A stretch of 64,000 nucleotides of DNA, from NCBI GenBank assembly GCA_900540805.1, contig UQHL01000011.1, positions 34,618 to 98,617 of the forward strand, in the 5' to 3' direction. Made by a program: the position numbers and the translations under genes. The stretch's first letter is position 1. Every line of letters begins with the position of its first letter. Below the pieces are notes generated by a model. The model was not told where the DNA came from and searched no databases. It worked only from the letters and a program-made list of their open reading frames with translations. Source of the DNA: an uncultured Eubacteriales bacterium. GTDB taxonomy: Bacteria; Bacillota; Clostridia; Christensenellales; Borkfalkiaceae. Of this stretch, positions 44,286 to 53,195 are shown one piece after another.

Positions 44286-46709
44286 CTATTCGCCCTCCTT
44301 GAAATATTCCACGTCCGCGGGAATAAACCCGTAATCGTACATTTTCGGCAGGAGGACGTTTCCCAGCGCCTTATGCGCGGCCTTAAGCCCGTTCAGCAAA
44401 GCCCTGCCCCCTTCATCCGCCGCCGCCCGAAGCTGCGGATAACCCGCGTCCCAGATCTCCGCCATGCCGCCGCGATAACAGTATGCGTAAAAATCCCGCG
44501 CGGCTTGCATCACTTTTTCGGCTTCCTGCGACAAGGCGCGCCCTTTCAGCCATCTGTAAAAAAACGCTTCCTCCTCGTCGCCGCCCGAAAGCGCGCCGCC
44601 GCTCCACGTTTCCGCCTCCGCCTTGGAAAAGGGAAACAACTGGTTCCTGACGCGGTAGATTTCGCCCTTATAAACCACCTCTTTCAGCGAGCAGGCATTG
44701 TCCGAATCGGAAAATACGCTCCAGACGACGCAATCGGACAAAAATCCCTCGTCCGCTTCGCGGACGGGCGCGTAAAACTGGTCACGGTTATTCGACCAGG
44801 ACGCCTTGGGCAGCTTGCGCACGGCGTGCACCGCCATGGATTTTTCGAAGTTTTCCGCGGTTACCGAATAGGAGCCCGCGCTGGCCTGGGGGCCGGAAAA
44901 CAGCGCCGTCTGATTTTGATGCTGAAAATCGTTGCCGCAGCACATGAGCGAACAGAGAAAGCCCTCCGCGACGCGGTCGCGTACGTCCACGTTCCTTTCG
45001 CATACGCGCGTCGCCCCCGTAAAGGGCGGAAACACCCGTTTCGTGGGCGGGCGCTTCACCCAGGCGCTCAACAGCCTGCCGCCGCCGTCCGTGCGCACCC
45101 GCTTGACGCCCACTTTTTTCGCTTCGCGGTCGAATACGTCGAAAACGAGCGACTGGCTTTCCAGCGACCGCTCCTTTTCCAGGCTCCACACCGCAAACGC
45201 GACGGGGAATTTCCCCTTGCTGCCCTCGAAGTTTTCCGAGGAAAAAAGGAAGCCCCGTTCGGCCGTATAGCGGAAAAATCCCTCGCGCAGTTTTCTGTCG
45301 TTGGGCGCGTTCAGATATTTGAGCGTGGAAAACAGCCCGAGATATCCTTTTTTCCCCTCAAATTCCCGCGAGATACGAAACAAGAACTGCGAAAATAGCT
45401 CCCTGCCCGTTTCCCCGTACCCGTTTTTCAGCATTACCCGACGTATTGCGGTGTCGGAAACGCCGCTTTTGGAGACTTTTCCCGCGGAAAATGCGGAAAG
45501 ATTGCTGGTGGCAAAGGGCGGATTGATAAAAATCAGCCATTTAAGCTTGGGGTTATGCAGATCCTTCCGCAATTTCTCGGGCATTTTCCGCCGTTGTCCG
45601 TCCCCCTCGCCGAACAGCTCTTCGACGTCGTCGTTGAGGTAGTCGTACTGAAACACCTCCGCCGCGGAAAAAATACGGCGGCAGTAATTGGCATCGTCCT
45701 CCGACAGCGTGGAAATATAAGTGTAAGGAAGGGCGGCCTGCGGCAGGGTAAATTCGAGGTTGCCGCTTCCCGCCGCCATGTCCCAGATGCGGTAGGCGCC
45801 GCTCTCGAGACGGTTTTTTCCGATCGTCTTGACGAGATATTCGTACGCCTTGGCCGCAAACGGAACGGGCGTGTAAAATTCCCCCTCGAACCGCCGCGCG
45901 AAATCCTCGCTGAGGCGGTCGATCTTTCGGCGGATCGCAAAGATCGTCCGCTCGTCCTTTACGCGCTCATATACGCTCCAGAAATAGTTATACTCATACA
46001 CAGGCAGGCTCTTGGTCACCTTTTCGCCGCCGAAGGAAAATTCTACACGGCCCCCGCGGTCGAGCTTTCTGCCCGTCTCGATGTCGGAAAGGAAATATTC
46101 CGCCAGTTTCCTCACCTCGCCGTTTTCGCTCAACGCTTCGGTAAACAGGGAAGCCCAATATTCGTAAACCTTCAAAAAATTATTTTCGTCTATCGTCTTT
46201 TTTTCGCGGCGGAACAGGGACAGCTGAACGGCGCAGGCGCGGGTATGCGCCGCCAAAAACGCCGCTTCCCCGCCCTCGTCTTTCAAATCGTAAACGCGCA
46301 CCCGCGCGAGCGCCGCGCTTTCGCTCAAATCCCCGATCAATCTAGGACAAGGCGAAAGGGGTGTGCGGTCCCAGTCGTATTTTTCTTCCCTTCGGCGGGC
46401 GTAAAACCGCGCGAAGGGCCGCGTGGGAGCGATAAAGGCCTCCCCGCGGCACACGCAGCACACGTACGGCGGCAGCGGACAGGCGGCCCCGCCGTATTTC
46501 AGCTCCCTCAAGACGTACAATGCCTGCGCCAGCGGCGACGCAATCCCTTTCGGCGGCAGAAAACGCCGCTCCTTGCGGAATATGTAAAGAACCTGTTCGG
46601 TGCTGTCAAATTTTTGTTTCAAGGGAAAAACCAACCCCGTTTCCTCGAAAAACGACGCGCGCACCTCTTCCCTCGTCGTACAATTTTTCAGTTTTTCGTA
46701 GAAGCCCAT
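44286..46709 (-). CDS. orphan N6-adenine-type DNA methyltransferase
   Basis: Protein of 807 residues. Residues 276-284 (Gly-Glu-Phe-Tyr-Thr-Pro-Val-Pro-Phe) resemble the entry segment of HsdM-type enzymes, Asp310-Met-Ala-Ala-Gly-Ser-Gly is the AdoMet-binding motif I, and Asn396-Pro-Pro-Phe is motif IV, the adenine-binding catalytic site. The N-terminal 270 residues contain a Cys pair (YVCCVCRG, about 82-89) and no clear PD-(D/E)XK nuclease motif. The C-terminal 350 residues may recognise the DNA target. No restriction enzyme, helicase or BREX/DISARM partner lies nearby. It may serve epigenetic regulation or protect against a nuclease encoded elsewhere. Confidence 0.75.
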   Translation of the reverse strand: MGFYEKLKNCTTREEVRASFFEETGLVFPLKQKFDSTEQVLYIFRKERRFLPPKGIASPLAQALYVLRELKYGGAACPLPPYVCCVCRGEAFIAPTRPFARFYARRREEKYDWDRTPLSPCPRLIGDLSESAALARVRVYDLKDEGGEAAFLAAHTRACAVQLSLFRREKKTIDENNFLKVYEYWASLFTEALSENGEVRKLAEYFLSDIETGRKLDRGGRVEFSFGGEKVTKSLPVYEYNYFWSVYERVKDERTIFAIRRKIDRLSEDFARRFEGEFYTPVPFAAKAYEYLVKTIGKNRLESGAYRIWDMAAGSGNLEFTLPQAALPYTYISTLSEDDANYCRRIFSAAEVFQYDYLNDDVEELFGEGDGQRRKMPEKLRKDLHNPKLKWLIFINPPFATSNLSAFSAGKVSKSGVSDTAIRRVMLKNGYGETGRELFSQFLFRISREFEGKKGYLGLFSTLKYLNAPNDRKLREGFFRYTAERGFLFSSENFEGSKGKFPVAFAVWSLEKERSLESQSLVFDVFDREAKKVGVKRVRTDGGGRLLSAWVKRPPTKRVFPPFTGATRVCERNVDVRDRVAEGFLCSLMCCGNDFQHQNQTALFSGPQASAGSYSVTAENFEKSMAVHAVRKLPKASWSNNRDQFYAPVREADEGFLSDCVVWSVFSDSDNACSLKEVVYKGEIYRVRNQLFPFSKAEAETWSGGALSGGDEEEAFFYRWLKGRALSQEAEKVMQAARDFYAYCYRGGMAEIWDAGYPQLRAAADEGGRALLNGLKAAHKALGNVLLPKMYDYGFIPADVEYFKEGE

Positions 46710-46725
46710 AATCCTTCCTCTGCTT

Positions 46726-47574
46726 TCAAAGCGCCGTCTCTATCCGTTCTCCGTGGACGGGAACCGTGACGCAGGTAAAGCCGATCTCCTTAAGCGCCGC
46801 GGCGATCTTTTCCCGATTTCTCAAAATACTCGGGGTACTGTGCGCGTCGGACGCATAGGAAACCTTCCGCCCGCCCAATCGGTAATATCTTTTCAGGATA
46901 TCTCTGTCGGGCAAAAACTCGCTCGCGCCTCCCCTGCCCGCCCCGTTTACCTCCAAAATCTTGTCTTTTTCGATGATTCGCAGCAAAATTCCGTCGATTT
47001 CAGAACGATATTCCTCATAGCGCGCCCGCTTGTCCCCATACGGCGCATAGCGCGTACAAAAGCCCAGATGCCCCACGATATCGAAAGAATAAGGCGCCTC
47101 CAAGCTCTTTTTTACGAGGGAGAAATATTCCCGATAGACCTCCTCTTTCGGGCGCAGTCCGCCGTTTTTATCCAAATAGGCTTCCTCCGTCGAATAGTCG
47201 GCGCGCCCGTCGGTATGGACGCTGTTGACGACGAAATCGGGCGAGTACTTATCGATAACCTCCGCATAGAGCGCAAACGCCGCAGGATTGTCCGTATAGC
47301 CGAATTCTCCGCCGACCAGCACCTCCATTTGTCCCGCATACGCCGCCTTCAGCGCCCGCGCGCGAGAAAAATAGAGCTCGGGATCGGTATAAGAGGCCGA
47401 CGCGCCGCCGTAAAACGGAATATTATTTACCTTATAGTCGTAATCGAAATGTTCCGAAATCCCGTAATACGCGACGCCCCTTTCGCGGGCCGCCGCCAGC
47501 ATCTCCTCGATTGCGTCCTGTCCGTCGGGAGAAAACCGCGTATGGTTATGTACGTCCGTCAGCAATTTTTCCAT
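46726..47574 (-). CDS. PHP-domain histidinol-phosphatase (HisK-like)
   Basis: Protein of 282 residues. The PHP motifs are clear: Asp-Val-His-Asn-His at the N-terminus, Ser-Glu-His-Phe-Asp, Val-Asn-Ser-Val-His-Thr, Val-Gly-His-Leu and the C-terminal Ser-Asp-Ala-His-Ser. These bind the metal centre. HisK-type enzymes remove phosphate from histidinol phosphate in histidine synthesis; related proteins act on other phosphoesters. The ATG at 47574 is chosen because the domain starts there. A longer frame would add 26 residues with no homology. It is followed by the methyltransferase gene after 16 bases. Confidence 0.85.
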   Translation of the reverse strand: MEKLLTDVHNHTRFSPDGQDAIEEMLAAARERGVAYYGISEHFDYDYKVNNIPFYGGASASYTDPELYFSRARALKAAYAGQMEVLVGGEFGYTDNPAAFALYAEVIDKYSPDFVVNSVHTDGRADYSTEEAYLDKNGGLRPKEEVYREYFSLVKKSLEAPYSFDIVGHLGFCTRYAPYGDKRARYEEYRSEIDGILLRIIEKDKILEVNGAGRGGASEFLPDRDILKRYYRLGGRKVSYASDAHSTPSILRNREKIAAALKEIGFTCVTVPVHGERIETAL

Positions 47575-47580
47575 ACCTTT

Positions 47581-47609
47581 ATTATACCATAACCGCGCAA
47601 AAACGGCAA
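47581..47609 (-). promoter_or_regulatory. sigma-A promoter abutting the PHP gene start
   Basis: On the minus strand TTGCCG, 17 bases, TATAAT. The -10 ends only six bases before the ATG at 47574, so transcription would start at or next to the start codon. The only ribosome-site-like bases, AAAGG, lie inside that short interval. Confidence 0.6.
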
Positions 47610-47685
47610 GTAACGGATACGCCTTTTGCACATCTTTCGCCACAGGCTTCAAATCGGCGCATAAAAGTATTATAAAAAATATTCC

Positions 47686-47720
47686 TTTTATGCCTTTTTT
47701 TAGAAAAAAACGGCATAAAA
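47686..47720. repeat. long AT-rich inverted repeat in a divergent promoter region
   Basis: TTTTATGCC (47686-47694) pairs with GGCATAAAA (47712-47720), and T7/A7 pairs inside with one bulged C. It lies between the divergent PHP and NlpC/P60 genes, about 110 bases from each start. It could be an operator or an orphan terminator; a role is not shown. Confidence 0.55.
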
Positions 47721-47827
47721 GCCTCTTTTTTTCTTGTTTATTCCATTAATTGTAAAATTTGTGACTTGCAATTTGCATGAAAAATCGTTAAAATCAATAT
47801 ATTATCATTTAACTTTAGGAGGTTTTC

Positions 47828-48709
47828 ATGAAAAAATTATCGAAAGCGGCCGCGATCGCCTTTGTGCTTTCCCTTGCTTTCCTTTTGCCCGTCGGCTGTA
47901 AAACAAATCCAACGGGGGAGACTTCCTCTGAGGAAAATTCTTCCTCCGAGAGCGTCCCCGACGTTGATTCGTCCGTACAGACTCCCGACGAAACGCCAAC
48001 GCTTCCGGACGACACGCCCGAGCCGCCCGACGACACGCCGCAGCCCGAGCCCGAACCCGAGCCGCCCGCGAAAAGCTATGCCTCTTACATAAAATGCACG
48101 CGCGACGGGGTAAACATACGCGCGGGCGCGGGAACGGAATTTCCCGTACTCGGATCGGCGGAAAAGGACACTGCTTACGTGGTGGCCGGCAAGACGGGCA
48201 ACTGGTACAAGACCTATTATAAAAACCAGACGGCGTATATCAGCGCCTCTTACGTCACCGTCTTCGAAATCGAAAAAAGCGACGATACGAGGGTGGAAAA
48301 CGTGCTTTGGGAAGCCTATAAAACGATCGGCGTACCCTACGTCTATGGCGCGGTGCGCCTGCATGACGGATACGGTAACTTTCTGAAGGGCTTTACCACG
48401 TCGAAATACGACTGCTCTTCGCTTGTCCAATACGTCTTTTATCAGGCGGCGGGTGTGGTTCTCCAGACGACGACCCGTTCGCAGGTGGTACAGGGCGCCT
48501 ATGTCCCCCGCGACCAGCTCAGCCGCGGCGACTGCATCTATTTCACCAACTCCACCCGCAAAGACTATACGGGGATCGAGCGAGTCGGACATGTGGCGAT
48601 CTATCTCGGAGATAATTATATTCTCCATACGGCCTCCGACTACGCGCGGATCGAACAGATAAGTTCTCTGCGCTGGAGCTATTATATCGAAACGCGCGAC
48701 TTTCTTTAA
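47828..48709 (+). CDS. lipoprotein NlpC/P60 peptidoglycan endopeptidase with SH3 domain
   Basis: Protein of 293 residues. A lipoprotein signal ends in Pro-Val-Gly-Cys24. A Glu/Pro/Asp/Thr-rich linker (about 30-80) leads to a bacterial SH3 domain (about 85-150: DGVNIRAGAGTEFPVLG, GNWYKTYYKNQTAYISASYV). The NlpC/P60 domain (about 160-293) carries the catalytic Cys in Tyr-Asp-Cys-Ser-Ser-Leu, the His in Gly-His-Val-Ala-Ile-Tyr-Leu and a third polar site near His-Thr-Ala-Ser. It cuts stem peptides of peptidoglycan at the outer face of the membrane. AGGAGG lies eight bases before the ATG. Confidence 0.93.
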   Translation: MKKLSKAAAIAFVLSLAFLLPVGCKTNPTGETSSEENSSSESVPDVDSSVQTPDETPTLPDDTPEPPDDTPQPEPEPEPPAKSYASYIKCTRDGVNIRAGAGTEFPVLGSAEKDTAYVVAGKTGNWYKTYYKNQTAYISASYVTVFEIEKSDDTRVENVLWEAYKTIGVPYVYGAVRLHDGYGNFLKGFTTSKYDCSSLVQYVFYQAAGVVLQTTTRSQVVQGAYVPRDQLSRGDCIYFTNSTRKDYTGIERVGHVAIYLGDNYILHTASDYARIEQISSLRWSYYIETRDFL

Positions 48710-48727
48710 TCCATCGGATTAAACGAC

Positions 48728-48760
48728 CCGCCCGCCGAAATACTTTCGGCGGGCGGATTT
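48728..48760 (+). terminator. intrinsic terminator after the NlpC/P60 gene
   Basis: A 13-bp GC-rich stem (48728-48740 with 48744-48756, TAC loop) is followed by ATTTTCG, a short T-run. It lies 18 bases after the stop codon. Confidence 0.8.
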
Positions 48761-48812
48761 TCGCTTATGCGGCTTTTATTTTTCAGCCTGTTCTCCATTT
48801 TTTCGTCGGCTT

Positions 48813-49715
48813 TTATTTTTCGGAATCCTCCGGGTTTTCCCCGTCGGTCTGTTCGGCCTTATCTTCTCCGCCCGCCTCGTCGGTCCGCGCGGTCTCCGCC
48901 TCTCCGTTTTCGTCGGGGGTCCCACCTTCTTCCGCCTCGGGTTCTTCTTCGGGCTCATATGTTTTACGGAGCTCTTCCTCCTCCGCCGCTGCATTTGCGG
49001 ACACTATTTCGAAATCCTCTTTCGCAATCCTTCCTTCGTCCAAAAGCGCCTCTGCGTACGTCTTTTCCGCCGTAACGCCGAGATAGGAACGACCTTCCCC
49101 GCGGGCCTTTTTCAAAAGCCAATAGAAAAATATTTTCCAATCACCGAACAGGCTCATTTTTTTCGCATAACGGGTATCGGAATGAAACATTTCCTCATAA
49201 TCCGTTTCTCCGTCGCCCGTCGCGGCGAGAGGATTGATCAAGCCGGGGCGCACCGCATATCTTCCCTCGTCGCTTTCCGAAACGAAAGCCGCATCCTCAA
49301 AGGACAGCGCCCTTACCCCCAGAAAGCTGAGCGAACCGCAGAATACGTCGAACAGATAAGGAAGTTTATAAAACCCCGTACGTTTCAGCCACCTGCCGTA
49401 GCGTCCCGCTTCGTTTCCTTCGTCGTCCGTCGTGCGGAAGACGTGCAGAGCGATCGCCTTCGCCTTTTTTCCCACAAAAAACTCCCGCGCGGTCAGCGTT
49501 TCCATGCCGCCGTTTTTCTTTTGATATATCTTCCCGCGCACAAATATCGCAAGATACAGCGGCGAAAGAACCGCCATACAGACGATCGACGCCAGCGCGT
49601 CCCACACCCGTTTGAATACCCAGCGGTAGGCGATCGCCATAACGGCGAGCACCGCCGCGGCGTCAAAAATAATAAACAGCGTAAGACCGTACCACGTTTT
49701 CAAAAATTCATTCAT
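48813..49715 (-). CDS. bacterial sugar transferase homologue lacking the catalytic Asp-Glu pair
   Basis: Protein of 300 residues related to monotopic phosphoglycosyl transferases. One membrane segment (about 8-30) and the family landmarks are visible: Phe-Lys-Arg-Val-Trp-Asp (34-39), His-Val-Phe-Arg-Thr-Thr (91-96), a Gly-Arg-Trp-Leu-Lys-Arg-Thr stretch, the GSLSFLGVRAL strand and Val-Arg-Pro-Gly-Leu-Ile (155-160). Active members have Asp-Glu-Leu-Pro after the Arg-Lys-Thr stretch; here it reads Tyr116-Lys117-Leu-Pro. The nucleophile is therefore missing, and the protein is probably inactive or repurposed. The last 60 residues are a very acidic tail. The gene lies downstream of engB. Confidence 0.7.
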   Translation of the reverse strand: MNEFLKTWYGLTLFIIFDAAAVLAVMAIAYRWVFKRVWDALASIVCMAVLSPLYLAIFVRGKIYQKKNGGMETLTAREFFVGKKAKAIALHVFRTTDDEGNEAGRYGRWLKRTGFYKLPYLFDVFCGSLSFLGVRALSFEDAAFVSESDEGRYAVRPGLINPLAATGDGETDYEEMFHSDTRYAKKMSLFGDWKIFFYWLLKKARGEGRSYLGVTAEKTYAEALLDEGRIAKEDFEIVSANAAAEEEELRKTYEPEEEPEAEEGGTPDENGEAETARTDEAGGEDKAEQTDGENPEDSEK

Positions 49716-49775
49716 CGGATACCTTCACTTTCCTTTCGGGATTTTTTCCGTTTGCCCGAAAAAGGAATTTTTTCG

Positions 49776-50453
49776 TTATTCCCGCACAAGCTCGGCTTCT
49801 TCGCCGTCTTCTTCGCTTTCGTCTTCCGCCGCTGAAGCCTCCGCCGCCGCGATGACTTCGGCAATCTTCCCCAGCACGGCTTCCTTTCCCAGCCCCGTTT
49901 CGGCGCTGGTGGGCAAAAGATTTTCCACGCCCATATACAAGTCCGCCGCAATCGCTTTCACGTTTTCTTTCAGTTTCATCCTCGACAGCTTATCCGCCTT
50001 GGTCAAAACGACGGTGAAAGGAATGATATGGTGATTGAGAAACTTTATCATCTGCACGTCGTCCGCCGTAGGATCGTGACGGCTGTCGGCCAGCATAAAG
50101 ACATGGGCAATCGTTTGCTTGTTTTTGAAAAACGAATCCAATGTCTTTGCCCAGCGTTCCTTTTCGCTCTTGGACACCTTCGCAAAACCGTAGCCGGGCA
50201 AATCGGCCAAAACAAACTCTCCGAAGTCGAAATAATTCACCAGCCGCGTCCGCCCGGGCGCGCTGCTTGTTTTGGCCAGCCGCTTGCGGTTGGCCAGCAT
50301 ATTGATAAACGAGCTTTTGCCCACGTTGGACTTGCCGCATACGGCGATCATCGGCTTATCCGTCGAGATAAACTGTTTTTCGCTCGCCGCGGAGGTGATA
50401 AACGTCGCGTTTTTCACGACCAGCTTTTCGGTTTTTTCGTTCGTCTCGTACAT
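49776..50453 (-). CDS. engB: ribosome biogenesis GTPase EngB/YsxC
   Basis: Protein of 225 residues. It has Gly-Lys-Ser-Asn-Val-Gly-Lys-Ser-Ser (G1), Thr-Arg in the switch region, Asp-Leu-Pro-Gly-Tyr-Gly-Phe (G3) and Thr-Lys-Ala-Asp (G4), all in EngB order. EngB helps assemble the large ribosomal subunit. The last 25 residues are an acidic extension. The gene follows lon after 31 bases, as in other Firmicutes. Confidence 0.95.
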   Translation of the reverse strand: MYETNEKTEKLVVKNATFITSAASEKQFISTDKPMIAVCGKSNVGKSSFINMLANRKRLAKTSSAPGRTRLVNYFDFGEFVLADLPGYGFAKVSKSEKERWAKTLDSFFKNKQTIAHVFMLADSRHDPTADDVQMIKFLNHHIIPFTVVLTKADKLSRMKLKENVKAIAADLYMGVENLLPTSAETGLGKEAVLGKIAEVIAAAEASAAEDESEEDGEEAELVRE

Positions 50454-50484
50454 GGGTACCTCGTCCGATCTTTACTTTTGTCAA

Positions 50485-52932
50485 TCAGCAGCGCACGCCG
50501 CCCGAAAGGGGCACGCCCCCGTCCGTCACGGGAAGCACGGGCTCTTTCTTGGGCTTTTGCAGCCGTTTGGGCTTCGCCTGCTTGGAATTGTCCGTATCCG
50601 CCGCCGCGCGTACCGCAAACGAAAATACCTCGTCCGCGTCCGTCACGGGGATAAAGCTTATCTCCCCTCTCACGCTTTCGGGGATTTCCTCTATATCCTT
50701 TTTGTTTTCCGCGGGGATAACGATATTTTTAATCCCCACGCGGCGCGCGGCCAGCGCCTTTTCCTTTAACCCGCCGATGGGCAGAACCCTGCCCCGCAGC
50801 GTAATCTCGCCCGTCATGGCGACGTCCTTTCTCACCGGCCTGCCCGTAAACGCCGAAAGAATGGCGGTGGCGATGGTGATGCCCGCGCTGGGCCCGTCCT
50901 TTGGGGTCGCCCCTTCGGGCACGTGAATGTGAATGTCCGTCGTCTCAAACTTATCGGAGGGAATACCGTATTTATCGGCATGGGAGCGGATAAAGGAAAT
51001 CGCCGCGAGGGCGGATTCCTTCATGACGTCGCCGAGCTTTCCCGTCAGGCGGATTTCGCCCTTGCCGTGCATGGCAGACGCTTCCACCGTCAGGGTGGTG
51101 CCGCCCACCGCCGTCCAGGCCAGCCCCGTCACCGCGCCCACCTCCTCTTTCCCGCGCGCTTCGTCCGCCGTAAAGCGGGGCGCGCCGAGCAGCTCCTCGG
51201 CCTTCCGCTTATCCACCTTCACCTTTTTCAGCTTGCGGTCGTCCGCGTATTTCACCGCGATTTTGCGGCAGACGGTGCCCACGGTGCGCTCCAGCGTCCT
51301 GACGCCCGCTTCCATGGTATATCCTTCGATAATCGCGCGCAGCCCGTCGTCGGTAAACTCCGCATTCTCGTCCGTCAATCCGTTTGCGGTCAGCTGCTTG
51401 GGCACGAGATACCGCCGCGCGATTTCCTTTTTCTCTTCCAGCGTATAGCCCGACAGCTCGATGATCTCCATGCGGTCGCGCAGCGGTCCCGGAATGGTGT
51501 CCAGCGTATTCGCCGTCGTGATAAACAACACCTTGCTCAAATCGTACGGCACTTCGAGATAACGGTCGCGGAAGGTGGAATTCTGCTCGGGGTCGAGCAC
51601 TTCGAGCAGCGCGCTGGAGGGGTCGCCGCGCATATCCGAAGAAATTTTGTCGATTTCGTCCAGCAGGAACACGGGATTAACCGAGCCGGCGTTTTTCATG
51701 GCGTAGAGAATGCGCCCGGGCATCGCGCCGACGTAGGTGCGCCGATGTCCGCGCACCTCCGCTTCGTCCTTGACGCCGCCCAGGCTCATACGCACGAATT
51801 TGCGGCCGAGCGCGCGGGCGATAGAGCGCGCGATACTCGTTTTACCGACGCCCGGAGGGCCGACAAAGCACAAAATGGGCGCTTTCATATTCCCCGTCAG
51901 TTTCAGCACGGCGAGGTATTCGGTAATGCGTTCCTTAATCTTTTCGAGGCCGTAATGGTCGGCGTCGAGCACCTGCACGCAGTCGGAAAGCTTTTCGGTG
52001 TCCGTCGTTTCCTCGTTCCAGGGCAGGTCGAGTATCCAGTCGAGATACCCCGTAATCACCGTATATTCGGGCGAGGCGGACTGCATTTTGTCGAGGCGGT
52101 CAAGCTCCTTGAGGCACTTCGCCTCGATCTCCCCGGGCAATTTTTTTGCGAGGATTTTTGCACGGTACTCGTCCTCCTCCTTGCCGTCGTCCCCCAGCTC
52201 CGTATGGATCGCTTTCAGCTGCTCGCGCAGGAAGTAATCCTTCTGCGAGCGGTCGATATTCTGCCGAACGGCGGAAGCGATCTTCTTTTCGATTTTGGCA
52301 ATCTCCAGCTCGTCGTTGAGGCAGCGTTCAAACCGCTTCAGCCGTTCGATGACGGATTCCTCCTCCAACAGCTCCTGCTTGACTTCGAGCCGCACGCGCA
52401 TGGCCGCCACGGTCATGTCGATATAGGCGTCGGGGTCGGAACAGGCCTCCAGCTGCGCGAGAATATCCTTGCCGATTTTGCCGTCGGCCAGAAGCACGTC
52501 CCGCACCATCTCTCGCGCCGTGCGGAAATAGGCTTCCTCGAGAACCTCGTCGCCGTGCACGGACACAATCTCGTCGGTGACCGCGTAATAGTACCCCGAT
52601 TCGAACTGCACCGAACGGGCGCGGGCGCGATAAACGCCCTCCGCGAGGACGCGCAGAGTGCCCCCGGGAAGCTGCGTCACCTGTTTGATTCTCGCCACCG
52701 TCCCGACGGTATAGATATCGGCCGCGGTGATTTCGTCTTTTTCCGTTTCGCGCTGAGCGCAGATAAACAACAGACGGTCGGCCGACGCAGTGGCACGGTC
52801 GATCGCTTTCAGGGTAATATCCCGCCCGACCTCGAAAGAAGTGAGCGTATTGGGAAAAGCCACCTTGCCGCGAAGGGGCACGATGGACAATATATTCGTT
52901 CGTATCGTTTGTTTTTCCGTATAATTTTCCAT
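50485..52932 (-). CDS. lon: ATP-dependent protease Lon
   Basis: Protein of 815 residues with full Lon architecture: LON substrate-binding domain (about 10-200), helical linker, AAA+ module with Gly-Pro-Pro-Gly-Val-Gly-Lys-Thr (Walker A) and a Leu-Asp-Glu-Ile-Asp Walker B, and the C-terminal protease with Asp-Gly-Pro-Ser-Ala-Gly (catalytic Ser) and its partner Lys. It degrades misfolded and regulatory proteins in the cytoplasm. A C-terminal tail of about 40 residues, rich in Lys and Pro, goes beyond the usual end. The AAAGGGG ribosome site is 13 bases from the ATG, unusually far. Confidence 0.96.
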   Translation of the reverse strand: MENYTEKQTIRTNILSIVPLRGKVAFPNTLTSFEVGRDITLKAIDRATASADRLLFICAQRETEKDEITAADIYTVGTVARIKQVTQLPGGTLRVLAEGVYRARARSVQFESGYYYAVTDEIVSVHGDEVLEEAYFRTAREMVRDVLLADGKIGKDILAQLEACSDPDAYIDMTVAAMRVRLEVKQELLEEESVIERLKRFERCLNDELEIAKIEKKIASAVRQNIDRSQKDYFLREQLKAIHTELGDDGKEEDEYRAKILAKKLPGEIEAKCLKELDRLDKMQSASPEYTVITGYLDWILDLPWNEETTDTEKLSDCVQVLDADHYGLEKIKERITEYLAVLKLTGNMKAPILCFVGPPGVGKTSIARSIARALGRKFVRMSLGGVKDEAEVRGHRRTYVGAMPGRILYAMKNAGSVNPVFLLDEIDKISSDMRGDPSSALLEVLDPEQNSTFRDRYLEVPYDLSKVLFITTANTLDTIPGPLRDRMEIIELSGYTLEEKKEIARRYLVPKQLTANGLTDENAEFTDDGLRAIIEGYTMEAGVRTLERTVGTVCRKIAVKYADDRKLKKVKVDKRKAEELLGAPRFTADEARGKEEVGAVTGLAWTAVGGTTLTVEASAMHGKGEIRLTGKLGDVMKESALAAISFIRSHADKYGIPSDKFETTDIHIHVPEGATPKDGPSAGITIATAILSAFTGRPVRKDVAMTGEITLRGRVLPIGGLKEKALAARRVGIKNIVIPAENKKDIEEIPESVRGEISFIPVTDADEVFSFAVRAAADTDNSKQAKPKRLQKPKKEPVLPVTDGGVPLSGGVRC

Positions 52933-53024
52933 ATAATTATTTTTACCCCTTTAGCAGCCTTTTCAAACAAATTTTCCTCACGGCTTTACAAATCGGCTTT
53001 TTCTAAACGACCGAAAAGCTCTTT

Positions 53025-53195
53025 CGCTTTTATTATAACGCGGGCGACAATATTCGAATGGAGCGCGAAAATATCGATAAATACTTCGTGCTTCCGTATT
53101 TCCGCTTCTATTATAACATCGCTTGCGCTATGTTTGAATAGGGCGCGGAAATGCCCGTAAATACTCTGTGCTTACGCATTTCCGCTTCTATTATA
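53025..53195. repeat. degenerate tandem repeat (78-80 bases) carrying -10-like elements upstream of lon
   Basis: The segment CGCTTYTATTATA occurs at 53025, 53103 and 53183, with recognisable similarity between the intervening stretches (AATGGAGCGCG versus AATAGGGCGCG; TAAATACTTCGTGCTTCCGTATTTC versus a close match, each beginning TAAATACT). Read on the minus strand each copy presents a TATAAT. Only the outermost has a good -35. Confidence 0.7.

Noticed and set aside
50923..53160. 745-codon plus-strand frame opposite lon
   Set aside because: Antisense to an unambiguous Lon protease and rich in His/Arg/Leu; no motif.
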